The position numbers were made by a program, and so were the translations under genes. Below, one piece after another: positions 17,172 through 26,358 of a stretch of 64,000 nucleotides of DNA. The notes beneath the pieces were generated by a model. That model did no database searches, was not told the DNA's origin, and saw nothing but the letters and a program-made list of their open reading frames with translations. The number at the start of each line of letters is the position of its first letter. Position 1 is the stretch's first letter. The stretch spans positions 158,330 through 222,329 of the forward strand of contig NZ_JAHRCY010000013.1 in assembly GCF_019083965.1 (NCBI RefSeq), read 5' to 3'. Origin of the DNA: Catellatospora tritici. Its GTDB lineage: Bacteria; Actinomycetota; Actinomycetes; Mycobacteriales; Micromonosporaceae.

Positions 17172-17996
17172 ATGGTCGACGTCGAGGATTCCGAGCCGAT
17201 GCGGGCTGCGTTCGACGCGCTGCTGACCAACGGCGAGATCCGCCCACTGTTCCAACCGATCGTGGAGCTGACCAGCGGCGACATCGTCGCGTACGAGGCG
17301 CTCGCGCGCGGCCCGGCGGGCAGCGTGTTCCACCTGCCCGCCGCGCTGTTCCGCTATGCCATGGCCGCCGGGCGCCTGGCCGAGCTCGACTGGATCTGCC
17401 GGGCCGCGGCCTGCCACGCCGCGATCGCCGGGCACCTGCCCCGCGACCTGCCGCTGTTCGTGAACGTGGAACCGGCGACCCTGTCGATCCCGCCGCCGCC
17501 GACGGTGGTCGAGCACGTCACCGCGGCGATGCGCGAGCTGCAGGTGGTCTTCGAGATGACCGAACGGGCCCTGGAAGGCGACGAGGCCGAGCTGGTCGCG
17601 GCGGTCGACTGGATCCGCCGGCGCGGCGGCCGGGTCGCCCTCGACGACGTCGGCGTGCACCAGGCGAGCCTGTCCATCATGGCACTGACCTCGCCGGACG
17701 TGGTCAAGCTCGACCGCAGCATCACCCACGCCGCCGGTAGCCAGGTCGCCGACAGGGTCGTCGCCGAGGTGCGCGCCCACGTCGAACGGACCGGGGCGGC
17801 GGTGCTCGCCGAGGGGATCGAGACGGCGGGTCACCTGGCCAACGCCATCCAGATGGGGGCGTCGCTGGGGCAGGGCTGGCTGTTCGGGCGGCCGCAGCCG
17901 CTGCCGGAGAAGTTCCCGACCTCGTCGTACACGCTGCCGCGCATCACCTGGGCGGCCCAGATGCGCGAGATCCGCGAATCCCTCAACGGCCGGTGA
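17172..17996 (+). CDS. EAL-domain protein (probable c-di-GMP phosphodiesterase)
   Basis: 274 residues from an ATG with a strong GGGAGGGGG ribosome site five bases ahead; an upstream ATG at 17091 is less well placed. A single EAL domain fills the protein: YEALARG, FVNVEPATL (Asn ligand), FEMTERAL, ALDDVG, VVKLDRSI and AEGIET carry the usual metal and catalytic residues. The DDFG motif is altered to DDVG and the following GxGYSS loop to VHQAS, so activity may be weak. No sensory domain is attached. It should lower c-di-GMP, opposing the GGDEF protein at 38.7 kb. Confidence 0.88.
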   Translation: MVDVEDSEPMRAAFDALLTNGEIRPLFQPIVELTSGDIVAYEALARGPAGSVFHLPAALFRYAMAAGRLAELDWICRAAACHAAIAGHLPRDLPLFVNVEPATLSIPPPPTVVEHVTAAMRELQVVFEMTERALEGDEAELVAAVDWIRRRGGRVALDDVGVHQASLSIMALTSPDVVKLDRSITHAAGSQVADRVVAEVRAHVERTGAAVLAEGIETAGHLANAIQMGASLGQGWLFGRPQPLPEKFPTSSYTLPRITWAAQMREIRESLNGR

Positions 17997-18303
17997 CCAG
18001 CTCCCGTACCGCTCCGCCCCGCCTGGCCTGCCCCATCGCGGAGGCAACGGGCCCACAGACCTGACCCGGCAGCGGCGTCGATGGCCACTGTGCATCGCGA
18101 GATCACCCAGCTCTGCCGGCGGCGGCGCAATGTGCACCGGTCTGGCCGAGGCCTCAGCCCAGCCAAGCACCAGCCTGGCTGGGCCCACACCGGCGTTGAG
18201 GCTCACGGCTCGCCATTTTCACGCGGTGTCGTTACTCACATAACGGAGTCGCAGAACTACTCTGTGTAACGCCACATTTGCCGCATTCGCGGGAGGGTGC
18301 TCG
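17997..18303 (+). promoter_or_regulatory. Upstream region of the copper-oxidase operon
   Basis: 307 bp with no gene. It must hold the promoter of the seven-gene operon at 18.3-31.2 kb. The last 75 bp are markedly AT-richer than the surroundings (ACTCACATAACGG, ACTACTCTGTGTAACG); a GTTA-N6-TAAC inverted repeat (18231-18244) and a possible -10 TACTCT (18258-18263) are visible. I cannot match a known copper or manganese operator. Confidence 0.4.
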
Positions 18304-21300
18304 ATGCGCGTTGACAGGCTGGGTCCGTGGCGAACCGTGCCGTGGCGAGCGTGGGCCGACCTGATCGTGTATGCCGAGCAGCCGCCAGCTCCACGGGGAT
18401 CCGGCGTCTGCATCGGGCCTGCGCCAGGGCCGGCAGTGCGCTCGCTGCGACGGCGTGGGCGCCGGACTGCGGGTGCCGTTGCCGCATTCCTCGTGGCTGG
18501 GTTGCTGCCGCTGCTGACACCTGCGGCCGGCGCCCAGGCGCAGGCGATGTCGTCCACCGTCACGATCCAGGCGAACGACCTCGCGTCGGGCGCGACGCTG
18601 CCGGAGTTCCAGTACCTCGTCAACCGCGACAACAGCCGGCTGCCGACGGACCCGGATCCGTCAATGCGTACCGGCATCGCACCGACCGAGAGCAACACCC
18701 CGATCGTCGCCGAGGGTGACCAGAACCGCCCGACGATCCAACTGCCGGACGGGCGATACCTGATCTCGATCCGGTCCGCCGATCACAAGATGTGGGGTCG
18801 GCACATCACGCTGCCCCGCGACGCCGGGACGGTGCGGATCGACCTTCGCGAGGCGAGCGAGGCACACCCGCTGCCGCTAGGCAAGATCAAGGTGTTCGTC
18901 TTCAACGACAACCAGTGGGCCAACAGCGCACCCGACACCGGGGAAGCGGGCCTGCGCGGCTTCCACGTCACGCTCGAGGAGCAGACCGAGGCGCAGGTCT
19001 CGGTGGACTATCACAACAAACCGCTCTGCGGTGGCGACTGCGTGACCGACGCCGACGGCCTGGTCCAGATCGACGACCTAAGTCCGGCGTCGTACTTCGT
19101 CTACGTGACGCCGCCCGAGCACACCGGGTGCGGACCCGGCGGCGCCGGAAAGTGGGTGCAGACCAGCACCTTCGAGGGCGGGTTCGGCGTACGGGCCGGC
19201 GTCGAGGAGGGCAGCGACGGCAACGGCGCCCCCAGCGAGGTGCTGTGGGAGGCAGCGAACCTGCGCACCTCATACTGGTTCGGCTTCGTGTGCACGGCCA
19301 CCGACTTCGCCGTACCGGGCACCGCCACGATCAGCGGGACGGCACGCAACTGGCAGGCCTGGCCGCCGTTCGAGGTCCTCACGATGGGCGAGCCCGTCGA
19401 GAAGGCGTACCTCGCCCTCAGCGACAGCGCGAGCGACAACACCGTCTTCGTCGGCCGGGGCGACGCCGACGGCAACTTCAGCATCGCGAACGTTCCGGCC
19501 GGCACCTACAACATGTCGATCTGGGACGAGCAGCTCAACTACATCATCCGCTTCCTGCCCGTCACCGTGACCGCCGGCCAGCGCCTCGACCTCGGCGATG
19601 TGGGGGTCTCGCGCTGGTTCGGCTGGCTGCACGGGCATGTCTACAAGGACAGCGGGGTGGCGGCCGACGGCACCGTGCTGCCCGCCGGCACGCAGGGCAA
19701 CGGCATCCGCGACTGCGCCGACCCCGCCACCGTCTCCACCTGCGAGGCGGCGATCCCCAACACCGACGTCGACCAGCGCTGGCGCGACGGCTCCATCAAG
19801 GACGCCACGGTCACCGACGCGCGCGGGCACTACGAGTACCCGCAGGCCGAAGGCGGGGGGCTCGGCAAGTGGTTCGTCGGTGAGGTCGGGTTCACCCGCT
19901 TCGGCACGACCGGTGCCGCCGTGCACGACGAGTACAACCCCGGCCTCTCCACGCACGTACCCACCGCGCAGGGCGGCGGCCTGCTGACCAACCAGCTCGT
20001 GACCGAGGGACATCGCGCCGAGGTCGACTGGGGCAAGTACCAGTACGGCGACGACGAGCCGGGTCAGATCGTCGGCATCACCTACTTCGCGACGACGCGC
20101 AACGAGTTCGACGCCCGGTTCCAGGCACACGAGGACTACGAGCCGGCGATCCCCGACGTGACCGTACGACTCGAGGGTCTGGGCCCCGACGGCCTGCCGA
20201 ACACGACCGACGACCCGATCCTCAACGAGTACGTCACCGACCACTGGCAGCCCTCGACCGGCTGCGACGTCCGCGACTCCACAGGTGTCGACATCGGCGG
20301 AGACGTCAACCCGCAGATCGGTGCGAAGTGCATCGAGGTGCCGACCACCGGCAACGAGACCAAGGACGCCGCCTTCGACGGCGGCTACGCCTTCGCCGAC
20401 TACTGCCCGGACGGCTTTGACCACTTCGATGCCGGCGGCGACACGGTGTGCGCCGGTGGAGCCGGGCCGGTCCCGCTGGTCGCGGGCACCTACATCACGC
20501 ATGTCGTGATGCCCCGGGACGCTGCCGACCCGCGTGATTGCAACCCGGCCAACCCCGACGGCTTCAAGTACATCAGCGGGCCGACCGGGCCTGCGGGCGG
20601 CAAGGGCTGCCTCTACCGGCCGGTGCGGGAGGAGGACGTCAACGTCGATCTCGGCGCCCAGTTCACCCCGGACCTCCCGCCGCCGCCGTGCACCGGCGAC
20701 GCGCACGTCATCGACCAGTCGACCCTCACCGAGCGCAGCGTCTACTTCGGCGTGAACCCGAGCCCGTCGAAGCCGCTGTGTGACAAGCGGCTGGTCGTGC
20801 TCCAGCAGAAGCAGAACGCCAACGCCGACTTCTTCATGATGACGAACTTCCGCAGCGGCCCCGACGTCGCCGAGCCGGGCCGCATCGTCGGCCTGGTCAC
20901 CGACGACATCTACTTCGACCGCGACCCGCAGTCGATCTGGTACGGCGAAGCCCGCCCCATCGGCGACATCCCCATCGGTGTGCGCGACTACGCCGGACGT
21001 CTACTGACCACACTGACCACCGCCGAGTCCGGTGCCTACGAGGCGATCCTGCCCTCGACCGAGACGTTCAACTGCCCGATCCCGCAGGGGCCCTGCCCGG
21101 GCATGTACGTCGTGGTGATCAACGACCCGGGCGACAAGGCACACCCGAACCCGAACTACAAGCCGAACTACCTGACCGAATCGCTGGCCTGGGACGTCTG
21201 GCCGGGACTGACCAACCAGCTCGACACACCGCTCGACCCGATCTCCGGCACCGCCTGCGAGCTGGCCGTCGACACGCCGGAGCTGCTGCAGGTCTCCAAG

Positions 21301-23358
21301 CCCTACATCAGCGCCGGCGACAGCGCGGCGGCACGGCTGATCACCATCCAGGGCGACTTCTTCGGCACGGCCGCGGGCAGTGTGCTGCTCACCGACGCCA
21401 CGCCCGCGCAGACCAGGACGCTCACCGTCGCCAACGGCGGCATCGTCAGCTGGGCCGACCGGCAGATCGCCATCCGGGTCCCGGCGGTGGGCGGGTCGTC
21501 GAGCCAGATCCGGCCCGGGCCCAAGCAGCTGTCCATCCGTACGGCGGCTGGCGCGTCCACGACAAACGGGCTGACCTTCCACATCCTCGGCAACACCGCC
21601 GGGTCCGAATACGCACCGCCGGTGGTCGACGTCGATCCACCGACGAACCCGCACGCGATCCAGAACGCGATCAACGCCGCGACCCCGGGCAGCCTGCTCG
21701 TGCTCAGGCCGGGCGTGTACCGCGAGAACGTCGTGCTGTGGAAGCGGCTCAAGCTGCAGGGCCTCGGCCCCGGCGGCATCGTGGGCGCCCGCGAGCTCCA
21801 GCAGCGCAGCCCCGACGACCCGCGCTTCAACATCCAGGGCACGGTCATCGACGGCCGCTTCTTCCAGGACAACAAGGCCGCGTGGCAGGCCACGGTCGCC
21901 TCACTCGGGTCGCTGGCCGGCGTCGACGCGAGCCACCCGGTGCTGCCGGGCGCCGACATCACCGTCGTGGCCAGGAAGAAGGACGACTACACCACCAGCT
22001 CCAGGCCGGCCCGCATCGACGGCATCGGTGTCACCACGGGCCGAGGTGAGGGCGCCGGCGGCATCCAGCTGCAGGCGTACGCGATCAACCTGCAGCTGAC
22101 CAACAACGTCCTGGAGAGCAACGGCGGGGTGTTCGCGGGCGGCATCGGTCTCGGACAGCCCTATGCCGACGGCCACAACACCGGCGTGAAGATCCTCTAC
22201 GACCGGATCATCGGCAACGGCGGCCTGACCCGCTCCGGCGGCATCGGGATCTTCCGGGGATCATCCAACTACGAGATCGCCAACAGCATCCTCTGCGCGA
22301 ACTTCGGCGTGGAGTACGGCGCCGGCATCTCCCACTGGGGTCTCAGCCCAGGCGGGTCCATCCACGACAACCAGGTCTACTACAACGCGTCGGTCGACTC
22401 GGGCGCGGGCATCGCGATCTCGCAGGAGCTGCCCCGGCCAGGGCCGAACGGCAACACGCCGCTGGGCGACGGCTCGGGAGCCGTCGACATCGAGCGCAAC
22501 CTGATCCAGGGCAACTACTCCGGTGACGACGGCGGCGGCATCTTCCTGCACGACGCGCAGAAGGAGCGCGTGCGCATCCGCAACAACATGATCGTCGACA
22601 ACGGGTCGGCGGACATCGGCGGAGCCATCACGATGGACGACTCCGCCAACGTGCAGATCGTCAACAACACGATCGCGAACAACGTGGCCACCGCCTCCTG
22701 CGAGACCTGCGACGCGACACCGCACTCGGCCGGTCTCGCCGCGGAGAAGAACGATCCGCTGTTCCAGGCCACCCTGCCCAGCGGCGCACCGAAGTTCTCC
22801 AACCCGGCGGCCCTGTTCGACAACATCTTCTGGAACAACGAGGCGTTCACGCTCAGCCAGCCAGGGCCTGGGGCCACGCTCGTCTCACACGGCTACATCG
22901 ACTTCGAGGTGCACGGCACGACCAGCGCCGGCGACACGTTCCGGCCGCGGTATTCGCTGCTGACCAACGGCCAGATCCTCGGTCCCGACGGACAGCTGCA
23001 CGCGCTGCCGGGCGGCCAGGGCAACATCACCGGCCAGGACCCGCAGTTCATCGACCCCGTCACCCTCGAGCTCCAGGTGGCCGGCTCGCGGCTCGACCCG
23101 CAGATGGCGGCGGTCACCATCGTCGCCGCCGACCCGCCCACCGGGGTGCCGGGCGACTACCACATCGCCGCGGGGTCGCCCGCGGTCAACCGGGGCCCGA
23201 CCTACTCGAACTTCCCGTCGTCGACCAACAGCTCCACCGTCTTCGCGCCCACCGTCGACTTCGACGGGCAGCCGCGCTCGCAGTCCCGACAGAACACCCC
23301 CCTGGACCTCGGGGCCGACGAGCTCCCGTCCCAGGGCACCCAGGGAGAGACACCATGA
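18304..23358 (+). CDS. Giant secreted protein: beta-sandwich repeats, IPT/TIG and parallel beta-helix
   Basis: 1684 residues. The ATG follows GGGAGGG by six bases. An unusual 44-residue extension precedes a Sec signal (RRRGRRTAGAVAAFLVAGLLPLL, about 49-75, then an AQAQA cleavage region); a GTG at 18436 would give a conventional signal. Residues 80-970 contain several carboxypeptidase-regulatory or SdrD-B-like beta-sandwich modules (for example DADGNFSIANVPAGTYNMSIWD, DARGHYEYPQ). About 998-1096 is an IPT/TIG domain, and about 1118-1530 is a right-handed parallel beta-helix (IQNAINAATPGSLLVLRPGVYRENV, then many NNIIxxN-type rungs). No LPXTG or membrane anchor. The next gene, a multicopper oxidase, overlaps by four bases. 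I infer an extracellular scaffold or surface partner of the oxidases. Confidence 0.85.
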   Translation: MRVDRLGPWRTVPWRAWADLIVYAEQPPAPRGSGVCIGPAPGPAVRSLRRRGRRTAGAVAAFLVAGLLPLLTPAAGAQAQAMSSTVTIQANDLASGATLPEFQYLVNRDNSRLPTDPDPSMRTGIAPTESNTPIVAEGDQNRPTIQLPDGRYLISIRSADHKMWGRHITLPRDAGTVRIDLREASEAHPLPLGKIKVFVFNDNQWANSAPDTGEAGLRGFHVTLEEQTEAQVSVDYHNKPLCGGDCVTDADGLVQIDDLSPASYFVYVTPPEHTGCGPGGAGKWVQTSTFEGGFGVRAGVEEGSDGNGAPSEVLWEAANLRTSYWFGFVCTATDFAVPGTATISGTARNWQAWPPFEVLTMGEPVEKAYLALSDSASDNTVFVGRGDADGNFSIANVPAGTYNMSIWDEQLNYIIRFLPVTVTAGQRLDLGDVGVSRWFGWLHGHVYKDSGVAADGTVLPAGTQGNGIRDCADPATVSTCEAAIPNTDVDQRWRDGSIKDATVTDARGHYEYPQAEGGGLGKWFVGEVGFTRFGTTGAAVHDEYNPGLSTHVPTAQGGGLLTNQLVTEGHRAEVDWGKYQYGDDEPGQIVGITYFATTRNEFDARFQAHEDYEPAIPDVTVRLEGLGPDGLPNTTDDPILNEYVTDHWQPSTGCDVRDSTGVDIGGDVNPQIGAKCIEVPTTGNETKDAAFDGGYAFADYCPDGFDHFDAGGDTVCAGGAGPVPLVAGTYITHVVMPRDAADPRDCNPANPDGFKYISGPTGPAGGKGCLYRPVREEDVNVDLGAQFTPDLPPPPCTGDAHVIDQSTLTERSVYFGVNPSPSKPLCDKRLVVLQQKQNANADFFMMTNFRSGPDVAEPGRIVGLVTDDIYFDRDPQSIWYGEARPIGDIPIGVRDYAGRLLTTLTTAESGAYEAILPSTETFNCPIPQGPCPGMYVVVINDPGDKAHPNPNYKPNYLTESLAWDVWPGLTNQLDTPLDPISGTACELAVDTPELLQVSKPYISAGDSAAARLITIQGDFFGTAAGSVLLTDATPAQTRTLTVANGGIVSWADRQIAIRVPAVGGSSSQIRPGPKQLSIRTAAGASTTNGLTFHILGNTAGSEYAPPVVDVDPPTNPHAIQNAINAATPGSLLVLRPGVYRENVVLWKRLKLQGLGPGGIVGARELQQRSPDDPRFNIQGTVIDGRFFQDNKAAWQATVASLGSLAGVDASHPVLPGADITVVARKKDDYTTSSRPARIDGIGVTTGRGEGAGGIQLQAYAINLQLTNNVLESNGGVFAGGIGLGQPYADGHNTGVKILYDRIIGNGGLTRSGGIGIFRGSSNYEIANSILCANFGVEYGAGISHWGLSPGGSIHDNQVYYNASVDSGAGIAISQELPRPGPNGNTPLGDGSGAVDIERNLIQGNYSGDDGGGIFLHDAQKERVRIRNNMIVDNGSADIGGAITMDDSANVQIVNNTIANNVATASCETCDATPHSAGLAAEKNDPLFQATLPSGAPKFSNPAALFDNIFWNNEAFTLSQPGPGATLVSHGYIDFEVHGTTSAGDTFRPRYSLLTNGQILGPDGQLHALPGGQGNITGQDPQFIDPVTLELQVAGSRLDPQMAAVTIVAADPPTGVPGDYHIAAGSPAVNRGPTYSNFPSSTNSSTVFAPTVDFDGQPRSQSRQNTPLDLGADELPSQGTQGETP

Positions 23359-24602
23359 CCGACTCCACGCGCCGGGAGCTGCTGCGCTCCATCGGACTGG
23401 GCGCCGCGGCCACTGCGGCCGGCGGGTTCGGCGCCTGGACCGTCCTCGGCGGGCAGACCCCGACGCGGGCCGCGGCGGCGGCCAACCCACCGGTCAGGAT
23501 CGCGCTGGCCGCCACCGACGGCCACATGACGCTGCCCGGACGCCCGCCCGTCTACATCTTCGGGTTCATCCCCGTGCCGCAGGCCATGTCCGTCGGCCAG
23601 CTGACGAACACGTACAAGGGCAAGGCGCAGCATGTCTCACCGATCCTCGACGTGCGGCAGGAGACCGACCTCTACCTGACCCTGACCAACCTGGGCCTGG
23701 TCGGACGGCCCGACCTGACCGACTCGCACACCGTGCACTGGCACGGCTTCCGCACCCCGTCGGCACTGTTCGACGGCGTGCCGGAGATGTCGGTCGCGGT
23801 GCCCATCGAGCGCCAGTTCACCTACTTCTACCGCCCGCACAACCCGGGCACGTACATGTATCACTGCCACTTCGAGGACGTCGAACACGTGCAGATGGGC
23901 ATGACCGGCATCGTCTTCGTCCGGCCCAGCCAGGACGGTGACAGCGGATGGGACCCGCTGCACCGGACGACGACCTTCGCCTACAACGACGAGGACGGCT
24001 CCACCGCCTACGACCGGCACTTCGCCATCCTGCTCAACGAGGTCGAAGAGCGCCAGCACGAGGCCGACGAGCAGATCCAGGAGTTCATCCCCACCGAGTA
24101 CGACCCGGCGTACTTCACCCTCAACGGCCGGGTCTATCCGCAGACCGTGCTGGTCAACGCCGACCCGACCCTGCCCAGCCAGCCGATCTCCGCCCTGATC
24201 CAGGTCAATCCCGGCGACCGGGCACTGCTCCGGCTGGCCAACCTCGGCTACCAGCAGCACGCGATGCAGCTGCCGGGCATCGCGATGAAGGTGATCGGCG
24301 AGGACGCGACCCTGCGGCGCTCGCCCGCGGGCGTGGACACCTCGTACTGGACGAACACCCTCTACATCGGCCCGGGCGAGGCGCGTGACGTCCTGTTCAC
24401 GGCGCCGCCGTTCAACCCGTCCGCGCCCACGGCGACCGACGGCCACGGACGCACCTACAACACCTACCTGTTCAAGAACCGGGACTTCCGGCGGCTGTCC
24501 AACGGCGGCGCGCCGGGCCTGGGCGGCATGGCGACCGAAGTCCGGGTCTACCAGGGATCCCCGCTGCCGGCCCAGACCGTCGTCGGCCAGACCTATGCCT
24601 GA
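23355..24602 (+). CDS. Tat-exported two-cupredoxin oxidase subunit with type 1 copper site
   Basis: 415 residues. A Tat signal (TRRELLRSIGLGAAATAAGG) precedes two cupredoxin domains. Domain 1 holds a full ligand set: HTVHWHG (His125, 128, 130) and YHCHFEDVEHVQMGM (His170, Cys171, His172, His178, Met183), so a type 1 copper and half of a trinuclear cluster. Domain 2 has lost its ligands (the expected HPxHxHG is QHAMQLPG). A classical oxidase needs two more HxH pairs from another domain; the next gene supplies exactly those. Overlap with the giant secreted-protein gene is ATGA. Confidence 0.9.
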   Translation: MTDSTRRELLRSIGLGAAATAAGGFGAWTVLGGQTPTRAAAAANPPVRIALAATDGHMTLPGRPPVYIFGFIPVPQAMSVGQLTNTYKGKAQHVSPILDVRQETDLYLTLTNLGLVGRPDLTDSHTVHWHGFRTPSALFDGVPEMSVAVPIERQFTYFYRPHNPGTYMYHCHFEDVEHVQMGMTGIVFVRPSQDGDSGWDPLHRTTTFAYNDEDGSTAYDRHFAILLNEVEERQHEADEQIQEFIPTEYDPAYFTLNGRVYPQTVLVNADPTLPSQPISALIQVNPGDRALLRLANLGYQQHAMQLPGIAMKVIGEDATLRRSPAGVDTSYWTNTLYIGPGEARDVLFTAPPFNPSAPTATDGHGRTYNTYLFKNRDFRRLSNGGAPGLGGMATEVRVYQGSPLPAQTVVGQTYA

Positions 24603-24612
24603 GAGGGCGACG

Positions 24613-26334
24613 ATGACCAAGAGACTCCGCCAGCTCGGGCTCGTCGCCGCGGTCGGTGCCGTGGCCGCGGTCGGCGCCTCACCGGGCGCCGGAGCGCACC
24701 AGGCGGGGCCGCCCCGGATCGGTATGGTCTGCACCACCGGCCCGGTCTTCGATCTCGTCGCCAAGACCGGACACGTGGAGACACCCGACGGCAACAGCGT
24801 GCTCATGTGGAGCTACGCCGATGCCGGCGCGGGCGGCCGCTTCCAGAGTCCCGGCCCGGTGATGTGCGTCAGCGAAGGCGACACCGTCACCGTCAACCTG
24901 CACAACGACCTGAGCGAACCGGTGTCGATCGTCTTCCCCGGTCAGCAGGGCGTGACCGCGACCGGCTCGCCCGGCCTGCTGACCGGCGAGGCGCCGGCCG
25001 GTGGGAACGCGTCATACACGTTCGTCGCCGCCCATCCGGGGACCTACCTCTACGAAAGCGGCTCCGATCAGTCGAAGCAGGTCGAGATGGGCCTGTACGG
25101 GGCCCTGGTGGTCCGCCCAGCGGGCCATCCGGACCGCGCCTACGACTCGGCCAGCCAGTTCGACCCCGCGCGCGAATACCTGCTGCTGCTCAGCGAGATC
25201 GATCCGGACCTGCATCACGCGGTGGAGAAGGGCGACACCTACGACTTCAACAAGTTGCGCAGCCGATACTTCGCGATCAACGGCCGGGAACTGCCCGACA
25301 CCATCCAGGACAACGGCGTCTCCTGGCTGCCCGCCCAGCCTTACGGAGCACTGGTGCGGGTCAAGCCGTACGACTCGGCACGCAACCCGCTGCCGGCGCT
25401 CATCCGCATGGTCAACGCCGGTGCGCTCAACCACCCCTTCCACCCGCACGGCAACCACGTCCGGGTGATCGCGCACGACGGCCGGCTGCTGCGGAGCCCG
25501 GCCGGCGCCGACGCCTCGTCGGAGCACTTCGGTGACGTCATCGGCTCCGGTCAGACCGCGGACATGCTGTTCAAGTGGACCGACCAGGACTCCTGGGACG
25601 CCGGCAGCAACCCGTTCCCCGCCGACGCCGCACCGCCCAGCTACCGCAACATGACCTTCATCGACGACAACACCTGGTTCAGCGGCAGCCCCTATCTCGG
25701 CGCCCTGGGCACCCTGCCCACCGTGGTCACGCGGCAGGGCCTGTGCGGTGAGTGGTACTACCCGTGGCACAGCCATGCGCTCAACGAGTTCACCAACTTC
25801 GACGAGGGCTTCGGCGGCATGGCGACGCTGCTGCGGGTCGACCCGCCCGGCGGCTGCACCGGGTACGCGATGTCGACGAAGATCCTCGCCGGCGGCCAGC
25901 GGTCGGGCGACTACACCGCGCTGGGCGCGACGGACTCGCAGTACTTGCAGGTCAACTCGACGACCACCGGCTCCCGGGCCGCCGACTGGTACGGCGGCTT
26001 CACCGGCGTGTCCACGGGCTCGACCAACCTGCGGGTGCGCTATGTCGGCCGCAACTGCGGCACCACCAGTGGTGCCTGCCCCGCCACCGCGCCCGTCGCG
26101 ACCGCGGTGTCGATGTGGAACTGGGCCAGCAACGCCTGGGTCCAGCTCGGCGCGACGACGAGCGTGGGTCCGGCGGGCGCGACCATCACCGGCGCGCCCC
26201 CGGGCGCGGAGTCCGACTTCATCGGCACCGGCGCCGACCGGGGCCAGGTGCGGGTGCGGGTACGGGCGTCGGGCTCGCCGACCAGTTTCGTCGCGCAGGG
26301 CGACCTGCTGCTGATCACGTACGACGCCGCGTAG
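24613..26334 (+). CDS. Multicopper-oxidase-fold protein carrying the complementary histidine pairs
   Basis: 573 residues with a Sec signal (about 1-27). The N-terminal cupredoxin domain has no copper ligands (SIVFPG and YLYESGSDQSKQ stand where HxH and HCH should be). The second domain has HPFHPHG (His274, 277, 279) and WHSHALNE (His386, His388), but the type 1 Cys is Ser387 and the following His is Glu392. It therefore offers two HxH pairs for a trinuclear cluster but no type 1 site. About 150 extra C-terminal residues (from about 420) form another beta-rich domain. It starts 11 bp after the preceding oxidase gene. Confidence 0.88.
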   Translation: MTKRLRQLGLVAAVGAVAAVGASPGAGAHQAGPPRIGMVCTTGPVFDLVAKTGHVETPDGNSVLMWSYADAGAGGRFQSPGPVMCVSEGDTVTVNLHNDLSEPVSIVFPGQQGVTATGSPGLLTGEAPAGGNASYTFVAAHPGTYLYESGSDQSKQVEMGLYGALVVRPAGHPDRAYDSASQFDPAREYLLLLSEIDPDLHHAVEKGDTYDFNKLRSRYFAINGRELPDTIQDNGVSWLPAQPYGALVRVKPYDSARNPLPALIRMVNAGALNHPFHPHGNHVRVIAHDGRLLRSPAGADASSEHFGDVIGSGQTADMLFKWTDQDSWDAGSNPFPADAAPPSYRNMTFIDDNTWFSGSPYLGALGTLPTVVTRQGLCGEWYYPWHSHALNEFTNFDEGFGGMATLLRVDPPGGCTGYAMSTKILAGGQRSGDYTALGATDSQYLQVNSTTTGSRAADWYGGFTGVSTGSTNLRVRYVGRNCGTTSGACPATAPVATAVSMWNWASNAWVQLGATTSVGPAGATITGAPPGAESDFIGTGADRGQVRVRVRASGSPTSFVAQGDLLLITYDAA

Positions 26335-26358
26335 CCGAGTTCAGAGGAGATGCTTGCG

